NCBI GenBank assembly: GCA_016933355.1
Contig: JAFGBC010000183.1
Span: 1 to 10,680, forward strand
Direction of reading: 5' to 3'
From: Candidatus Aminicenantota bacterium
GTDB lineage: Bacteria; Acidobacteriota; Aminicenantia; Aminicenantales; JAFGBC01
Length of the DNA: 10,680 bases
Positions 7,301 through 10,680 of the stretch are shown here, in pieces (the first letter of the stretch is position 1; each line of letters begins with the position of its first letter). Made by a program: the position numbers and the translations under genes. Below the pieces are notes generated by a model, which did no database searches, was not told the origin of the DNA, and worked only from the letters and a program-made list of their open reading frames with translations.

Positions 7301-8470
7301 GAGGATGGGGGCCGGCAGCGCTTTGGCCCGCTCGACCTCGCGGTCGAGAAGGACGAGCGGAAACGAGGCCCCGGCCGTGTCCAGGACGAGACGCGAAGAG
7401 AGACACGACAGGCTCCGTAGGCTCCGGTCGGAAGGGATGACGATCGTGCTCTCGACATCGTCCGCGACGGTGTCCTTGTCGACGTCGCCGAAGACGCCCC
7501 GGGTCGAGAAGAGGCTGGCCAGGTCGAAGTCCTTGCCCTTGACGTCGCGGGCCGGCTCCTCCTTGAAGCGCGGGGTCAGGACGCGGAGCGGCGCCCCGAG
7601 CCGGGGAAGCTCGACCGCGCGGGCCGTCTTGCCGTAGCGGAGCTCGAACGAGATCGACCCGCAGCCGGGGTAGGAGAGGACCGCGGTCCGGATCCCTTTC
7701 GCCCGCTGGACGCGCAGGAGATCCAGGGCCCGGAAGGCCTTCTCCAGGTCTTCGCCGTCGGCGAAATGGATCTCGACCTGCAACCGCTCGATCCCGCCGG
7801 TTTCGAAGGCGAACGTCCGCCCTAGGTCGCCGGGGACGTCCGCCAGCGGGAATCCGTAGAGGGCCGAGGCCAGGATCGTTCTCTGAAGGCCTATCCCCTC
7901 CCCGCCGAGGAAGCGCTCGATGTCGCGCTCGAGCGAGAAGTAGGTCGGCCCGTCTTCCCGGCCCCAGACGTCCCAGAAATAGGGCCAGCGGAGGAAGAAA
8001 GCGCGGCCGGTTCGGAGCAGCGCGTCCTCGGAGCCGCCGATGACCGCGACGCCCCGCCGTCCGGCCTTGGCCGAGAAGACGAAGACCAGGCCCTGGGACG
8101 GTCCGAGCGCCGCCCGGCGCCGATCGCTCTTGAGGAGCTCTTTGGCGACGGCCGTGCCGGTTCCGATGAGGATCAGGTTGTCCAGCCCCTGGGCTTTGGC
8201 CAGCTCGGACTCCCTCCGGACGAGCCCCATGTCCACGGCCAGGCTTTCCAGGTTGGCCCGGGCCGCGATGTCCGCGGCCAGGGCCGCCTCGACCGCCGAC
8301 GCGTCGTCGGACAGAACGACCTGAAGAGCGACGCGGTCGGGCCAGCCGTCGCCGTCGCTGTCCCTCAGTCCTTTGCCGGCCTGGAAGACATGGCTCAGGC
8401 TCGCGACCTGAGCGACCAGAGGCTGGAGAGCGGCAAACATCAGGACGATGCCGAACCCGGTTTTTTTCAT
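4319..8470 (-). CDS. Very large secreted protein with C-terminal M14 zinc carboxypeptidase domain and duplicated N-terminal modules
   Basis: This 1383-residue protein has a Sec signal peptide (cleavage probably after LVA at 20). Two related modules follow at about 37-191 and 329-480. Each starts with a calcium-loop-like DxDxDxxxD (D37/39/41/45; D329/331/333/337), then an ILIG/ILVG strand, a FPYF-like motif and a final FLxGE. The middle holds several beta strand-helix units and a third acidic stretch (847-856). A Pro/Gly/Ala linker (1002-1021) leads to the M14 domain. Zinc ligands there are H1089 and E1092 (HANE) and probably H1192 (NLHGYPSH), with NPDG at 1128-1131; the catalytic glutamate could not be placed. 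Start 8470 is favoured over 8533 by the signal peptide and AGGAGGAG 7 bases upstream. M14 enzymes remove C-terminal residues or act as amidases; the substrate is unknown. Family M14 is well supported; the N-terminal modules are not recognised. Confidence 0.85.
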   Translation of the reverse strand: MKKTGFGIVLMFAALQPLVAQVASLSHVFQAGKGLRDSDGDGWPDRVALQVVLSDDASAVEAALAADIAARANLESLAVDMGLVRRESELAKAQGLDNLILIGTGTAVAKELLKSDRRRAALGPSQGLVFVFSAKAGRRGVAVIGGSEDALLRTGRAFFLRWPYFWDVWGREDGPTYFSLERDIERFLGGEGIGLQRTILASALYGFPLADVPGDLGRTFAFETGGIERLQVEIHFADGEDLEKAFRALDLLRVQRAKGIRTAVLSYPGCGSISFELRYGKTARAVELPRLGAPLRVLTPRFKEEPARDVKGKDFDLASLFSTRGVFGDVDKDTVADDVESTIVIPSDRSLRSLSCLSSRLVLDTAGASFPLVLLDREVERAKALPAPILVGDNALNRELLRTAKLKPLPLEPGQASVQVVAKAFGSSNALSIVGPDDAAVEKALSYLGRTFPYFAEFRAGAPSLRDVPADLDGFLKGERGAAEAFLSRALDKAAADLKGKDLESVEVELDLPRRNAVFADWVRTSLASSLKADEVKVESKSLKDGVPVFAKEKAFPWEAETALAVLEEALASPPAASRLPVKVSLGLSESPAVRRTIRKRTLEILAAAGVPAGEVEVASAYKPGFFWLTEEILPALKDKAPARLVVAWSREQDDFSRPKRFYADPARWLQELYPADEILSRELGLPVERVEFEMKPPGGPAYRATAFDGRGAVVLDRSFTPRTREIPFLGVLPEWGTVRVTTGWIVVQEGSRTLVDRTLATDLETFWEYYQSEILPAVYGRILEKTGSEPTFSKQPYFKRLQVELWLSEPDERIGLDEEMVSSLEAIHDEIYFDTLDFLRGITRFDPDDKDVPEDTSRYSAPGNVLPVLHPSLEGRAGRARVSFEDWPAAAPRMVLRWKERGRDALSKTVGWPSLKVKPGSVLALVHDGRESRVAGLTAVLDCESEPDYLTLVDVLQSYRELLERGLLVRSFDYPSLRTLTLRLKTKDLEKDEVLALPIRSAEEPAAGTAPGGSGASVPDDEILSYEKTWAIVRRLSERPGIQAYSGGLSFEGREIPVLEITTPREAYASVPRLTAFKPTLHINARQHANEVAGTNYSLMLAERLIQDKAYADYPKRMNIVIQPMENPDGAETAFALQALTPHHSLHAGRYGALGIEIGGPAPPGRPVAPEAAVRKAIAAAWRPDVFLNLHGYPSHEWVQPFSGYAPYLFRDYWIPRGWYAYFSALRHPLFGRWGEAGAVLQRFLIEEMEGNERIRASNKKFYDRYERWASRWQPVLADLELYDGLNIYAKRRSSREARPAPGGQTLLASETPEVMDETARGPWLKALCEQGLAYLRAHLRYLAQAKPEVGRIEEEVRGRIRVQFYRSRPPTAAPSRPGDAP
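4436..5401 (-). other. M14 metallocarboxypeptidase domain region of the large protein
   Basis: Residues about 1024-1345 of the large protein. It opens with a helix and the segment YSGGLSFEGREIPVLEIT, a typical M14 lead-in. Then come TLHINARQHANE with the HxxE zinc pair, MENPDG, and FLNLHGYPSHEW, whose first histidine is the likely third ligand. The usual arginine pair (NR) of classical carboxypeptidase A is not seen after NPDG, so C-terminal carboxylate recognition may differ from classical digestive enzymes. Confidence 0.75.
7031..7486 (-). repeat. Second copy of the duplicated N-terminal module (protein-level repeat)
   Basis: Residues about 329-480 of the large protein: the acidic loop DVDKDTVADD, then ILVGDNALNRELLR, a strand ending SIVGPDDAAVEKALSYL, FPYF, and DGFLKGERG. 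Spacing between these landmarks matches the first copy within a few residues. Sequence identity is low, so this is an old duplication. Confidence 0.6.
7898..8362 (-). repeat. First copy of the duplicated N-terminal module (protein-level repeat)
   Basis: Residues about 37-191: the acidic loop DSDGDGWPD, which matches a thrombospondin type-3 or dockerin-like calcium loop, then ILIGTGTAVAKELLK, a strand and helix AVIGGSEDALLRTGRAFF, WPYF, and ERFLGGEG. The ILIG strand plus helix plus VIGG pattern resembles N-terminal domains in some exported carbohydrate-active and BcsB-like proteins; that comparison is from memory and weak. Confidence 0.6.
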
Positions 8471-8504
8471 CGGCCGACTCCTCCTGCGATGAGACGAGAA
8501 GATA

Positions 8505-8533
8505 TTTATACACGCGGGGCGCGGCTGTTTCAA
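8505..8533 (-). promoter_or_regulatory. Predicted sigma70-type promoter for the large M14 gene
   Basis: On the - strand TTGAAA (8533-8528; 5 of 6 to consensus) is followed after exactly 17 bases by TATAAA (8510-8505; 5 of 6). The predicted start of transcription is near 8498, leaving a leader of about 28 bases with AGGAGGAG at 8485-8478. Its -35 box lies two bases from the -10 box of the divergent GH97 gene. Confidence 0.72.
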
Positions 8534-8535
8534 GG

Positions 8536-8541
8536 TATAAT
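8536..8541 (+). promoter_or_regulatory. Consensus -10 box (TATAAT) implying a leaderless GH97 transcript
   Basis: A perfect TATAAT ends six bases before ATG 8548, so the expected transcription start coincides with the A of the start codon. No usable Shine-Dalgarno is present; the only candidate, AAGG at 8532-8535, is 12 bases from the ATG. No recognisable -35 box lies at 16-18 bases upstream, so the promoter may need an activator or rely on the -10 box alone. Confidence 0.55.
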
Positions 8542-8547
8542 TCGGCC

Positions 8548-10548
8548 ATGATCCCCGCCAAGACGTCCCCGCTTCTTTTTGCGTTCCTCGTCGCCGCCCG
8601 GCTTTCGGCCGGCGCCGCCGTCCCGGTCGCGGCCGAGACCTACGAGGCCGCCTCTCCCGATCGTCGGCTCGTCTTTCGCTTCCTGGTCGCGGAGGATGTT
8701 CGCTACGCCCTCGATCGGGACGGGATCGCGCTCATCGAGCCGTCGGCGATCGGGTTGACTCTGGCCGACGGCCGCGTCCTCGGCGCGAACCCCAAGATCG
8801 CCGACGTCAAGCGCCGTTCGGTCCGCGACCGGATCAGGCCGGCGGTCCCCGAGAAGAGGGCCGTCATCCCGGACGCCTTCGAGGAGCTGACGCTCGACTT
8901 CAAGGGCGGCTTCAGCCTCGTCGCGCGCGTCTACGACGACGGGGCCGCCTACCGATTCGTCACGCGCCTTCCCGGGGAGGTCAAGGTTCTTGCCGAGGAG
9001 GCCGTCTTCCGTTTCGCCGGCGACCCGCCGGCGTATATCCCGTTCGCTTCAGGGCTCCAGATGTCGTTCGAGAACACCTACACCCGGCTCCCGTTGAGCG
9101 AGGTCGGCGCGTCGCGCTTCGGCTTCGTCCCCGTCCTGGTCGATGTCCCGGACGGGCCGAACGTCGTCCTGACCGAGGCCGACCTCCGGGATTACCCCGG
9201 CATGTTCCTGGCCGGGAACGACGCCGGCCGGGCCGAGCTCCGCGGCCTGTTCGCGCCCTATCCCCTCGAGGAGAAGCTCAAGGATAAGAGCGACCGGACG
9301 GTCGTCGTCACGAAGCGGGCCGAATACATCGCGGCGACGTCGGGGCGACGCGCCTTCCCGTGGCGCGTCATCGCCGTCGCCGAGAGGGACGGCGCTTTGA
9401 TCGAGAACGATATCGTCTATCGCTTGGCGCCGGCGACCATCTTGAGGGATACGGCTTGGATCAAGCCGGGCAAGGTGGCCTGGGACTGGTGGAACGCCAA
9501 CACCCTGTTCGGCGTCGGCTTCGCGTCGGGCGTCAACACGGCCACCTACCGGCATTATATCGACTTCGCCGCACGGCACGGGATCGCGTATGTCATCCTG
9601 GACGAGGGCTGGTCGGCGCCCGACGACCTGTTCCGGGTCAACCCCGAGGTTGACATGGATGCGCTGGCCGCCTACGCCCGGGAACGAAACGTCGGGCTTA
9701 TCCTGTGGTGCGTCTGGCTGACCCTGGACCGGCAGCTCGACCAAGCCCTGGACCGGTTCGCGGCTTGGGGGGCCAAGGGCGTCAAGGTCGACTTCATGGA
9801 CCGTGACGACCAGAAGACGGTCGGCTTTTACTGGAAGGTCGCCGAGGCGGCGGCCAAAAGGCGCCTTATCGTGGATTTCCACGGTGCCTATAAGCCGACC
9901 GGACTACGGAGGGCCTACCCCAACGTCCTGACCCGGGAGGGAGTCCTCGGGCTGGAGTACGGCAAATGGAGCGACCGAGTGACGCCCGAGCACGACCTCC
10001 TCATCCCTTTCATCCGGATGCTGGCCGGGCCGATGGATTTCACGCCGGGCGCCATGGTCAACGCCGCCCGGCAGGACTTCCGGGCCGTTTTCAACGCGCC
10101 GATGAGCCAGGGGACGCGCTGCCATCAGCTGGCCATGTACGTCATCTACGAAAGCCCCCTCCAGATGCTGGCCGATTCCCCCTCGCGCTATGACGGGGAA
10201 CCCGAAGCCATGGAATTCCTGGCCAAGGTTCCGACTACTTGGGACGAAACGAAGGTTCTTGACGCAAGAGTGTCGGACTACGCGGTCGTCGCCAGACGGA
10301 AGGGGGAGGAATGGTTCCTGGGCGCCATGACCGACTGGACTCCCCGGACGCTTGAGATCCGCCTCGATTTCCTGGGCGAGGGCGGATTCGAAGCGGTCAT
10401 CCTCGGCGACGGCGTTAACGCCTCGCGCTATGGTTCTGATTTCAAAAGAGAAAAGATCGCGGTTCGGAAAGGGGACAAGTTGAGCTTGGACTTGGCGCCG
10501 GGCGGCGGCTGGGCGGCCGTGCTCTCCCCGGAAAACCGCAGAGAATAA
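8548..10548 (+). CDS. Glycoside hydrolase family 97 enzyme, probably a retaining alpha-galactosidase-type member
   Basis: This 666-residue exported enzyme has a hydrophobic signal peptide (cleavage probably near 29) and the three-part GH97 layout. An N-terminal beta-sandwich spans about 30-290. The TIM barrel runs about 300-560, with KVAWDWWNAN, YVILDEGWS (348-356), GVKVDFMDRDDQ (411-422), VDFHGAYKPTG and TREGVLGLEYGKW (462-474). A C-terminal beta domain ends the protein. GH97 members remove alpha-linked glucose or galactose and need calcium. As I recall, retaining members such as BtGH97b use an Asp nucleophile in the GVKVDF motif, while inverting SusB lacks it. Asp415 is present here, with Glu470 the likely acid/base and Glu464 a probable calcium ligand. 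Retaining chemistry is therefore predicted; specificity for galactose is inferred. No SusC/SusD genes are nearby. Confidence 0.9.
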   Translation: MIPAKTSPLLFAFLVAARLSAGAAVPVAAETYEAASPDRRLVFRFLVAEDVRYALDRDGIALIEPSAIGLTLADGRVLGANPKIADVKRRSVRDRIRPAVPEKRAVIPDAFEELTLDFKGGFSLVARVYDDGAAYRFVTRLPGEVKVLAEEAVFRFAGDPPAYIPFASGLQMSFENTYTRLPLSEVGASRFGFVPVLVDVPDGPNVVLTEADLRDYPGMFLAGNDAGRAELRGLFAPYPLEEKLKDKSDRTVVVTKRAEYIAATSGRRAFPWRVIAVAERDGALIENDIVYRLAPATILRDTAWIKPGKVAWDWWNANTLFGVGFASGVNTATYRHYIDFAARHGIAYVILDEGWSAPDDLFRVNPEVDMDALAAYARERNVGLILWCVWLTLDRQLDQALDRFAAWGAKGVKVDFMDRDDQKTVGFYWKVAEAAAKRRLIVDFHGAYKPTGLRRAYPNVLTREGVLGLEYGKWSDRVTPEHDLLIPFIRMLAGPMDFTPGAMVNAARQDFRAVFNAPMSQGTRCHQLAMYVIYESPLQMLADSPSRYDGEPEAMEFLAKVPTTWDETKVLDARVSDYAVVARRKGEEWFLGAMTDWTPRTLEIRLDFLGEGGFEAVILGDGVNASRYGSDFKREKIAVRKGDKLSLDLAPGGGWAAVLSPENRRE

Positions 10549-10629
10549 GGACCGCAAGAGACGAAATAGCCGGCGGCGGCGCCGATTTCCGAAGCTTTCG
10601 AATCATCCGCGTCTTTTCGCGTCCAAGGG

Positions 10630-10658
10630 TTGACAGCCCGGTTCCTTTCCGGTATGTT
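10630..10658 (+). promoter_or_regulatory. Strong sigma70-type promoter for a gene beyond the right edge
   Basis: A perfect TTGACA (10630-10635) is followed after exactly 17 bases by TATGTT (10653-10658; 4 of 6 to consensus). The predicted transcript starts near 10665 and runs rightward out of the window. Bases 10549-10629, between the GH97 stop and this promoter, hold no gene that I can see. Confidence 0.65.
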
Positions 10659-10680
10659 ATGGCCTCATAAAGAAAGACAT

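Noticed and set aside
8471..8533. Longer start for the M14 gene at 8533
   Set aside because: It would place the start codon at the predicted -35 box and add a non-signal N-terminus; 8470 has AGGAGGAG and a clean signal peptide.
10571..10588. Hairpin CGGCG-GCGG-CGCCG after the GH97 stop
   Set aside because: A five-base-pair stem followed by only three T's is too weak to call a terminator; it may reflect GC-rich sequence.
10604..10622. Inverted repeat CGCG-tctttt-CGCG
   Set aside because: Four base pairs only, with no T-tract; it could be chance.

Overview
The window looks like a chromosomal segment of a high-GC Gram-negative bacterium. It has lipid A biosynthesis genes, a BepA-type M48 lipoprotein, a LolA-fold periplasmic protein, several signal peptides and an exported family GH97 glycosidase. 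The mix of LpxI, rather than LpxH, with GH97 and a very large secreted M14 peptidase would suit Acidobacteriota or Candidatus Aminicenantes, but that placement is a guess from gene content, not a measurement. No mobile element, CRISPR array, tRNA or rRNA was seen.

Region 1 (1-1960, + strand) is the 3' end of a lipid A operon: the C-terminal part of lpxA, then lpxI overlapping it by 22 bases, then a Gfo/Idh/MocA NAD-dependent oxidoreductase resembling GnnA. GnnA is the UDP-GlcNAc 3-dehydrogenase used to make 2,3-diamino lipid A. No GnnB-type aminotransferase follows.

Region 2 (1971-8470, - strand) holds three exported-protein genes. Read in the direction of transcription they are a 1383-residue protein with a C-terminal M14 carboxypeptidase domain and a duplicated N-terminal module, a methionine-rich LolA-fold periplasmic protein with its own promoter, and an M48 lipoprotein protease. 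A strong intrinsic terminator sits between the last two, and its T-tract ends two bases before the protease's ribosome binding site.

Region 3 (8471-10680) starts with a 77-base divergent promoter region. It carries a good sigma70-type promoter for the M14 gene and a consensus -10 box placed so that the GH97 gene would be transcribed as a leaderless mRNA. The GH97 gene follows, and the window ends with a strong promoter pointing at a gene outside it.

Taken together, the left two thirds concern the outer membrane and periplasm: lipid A synthesis, outer-membrane protein quality control, lipoprotein-type carriers and secreted peptidases. The right part pairs an exported peptidase and an exported alpha-glycosidase across a shared control region, as expected for an organism that degrades extracellular polymers.
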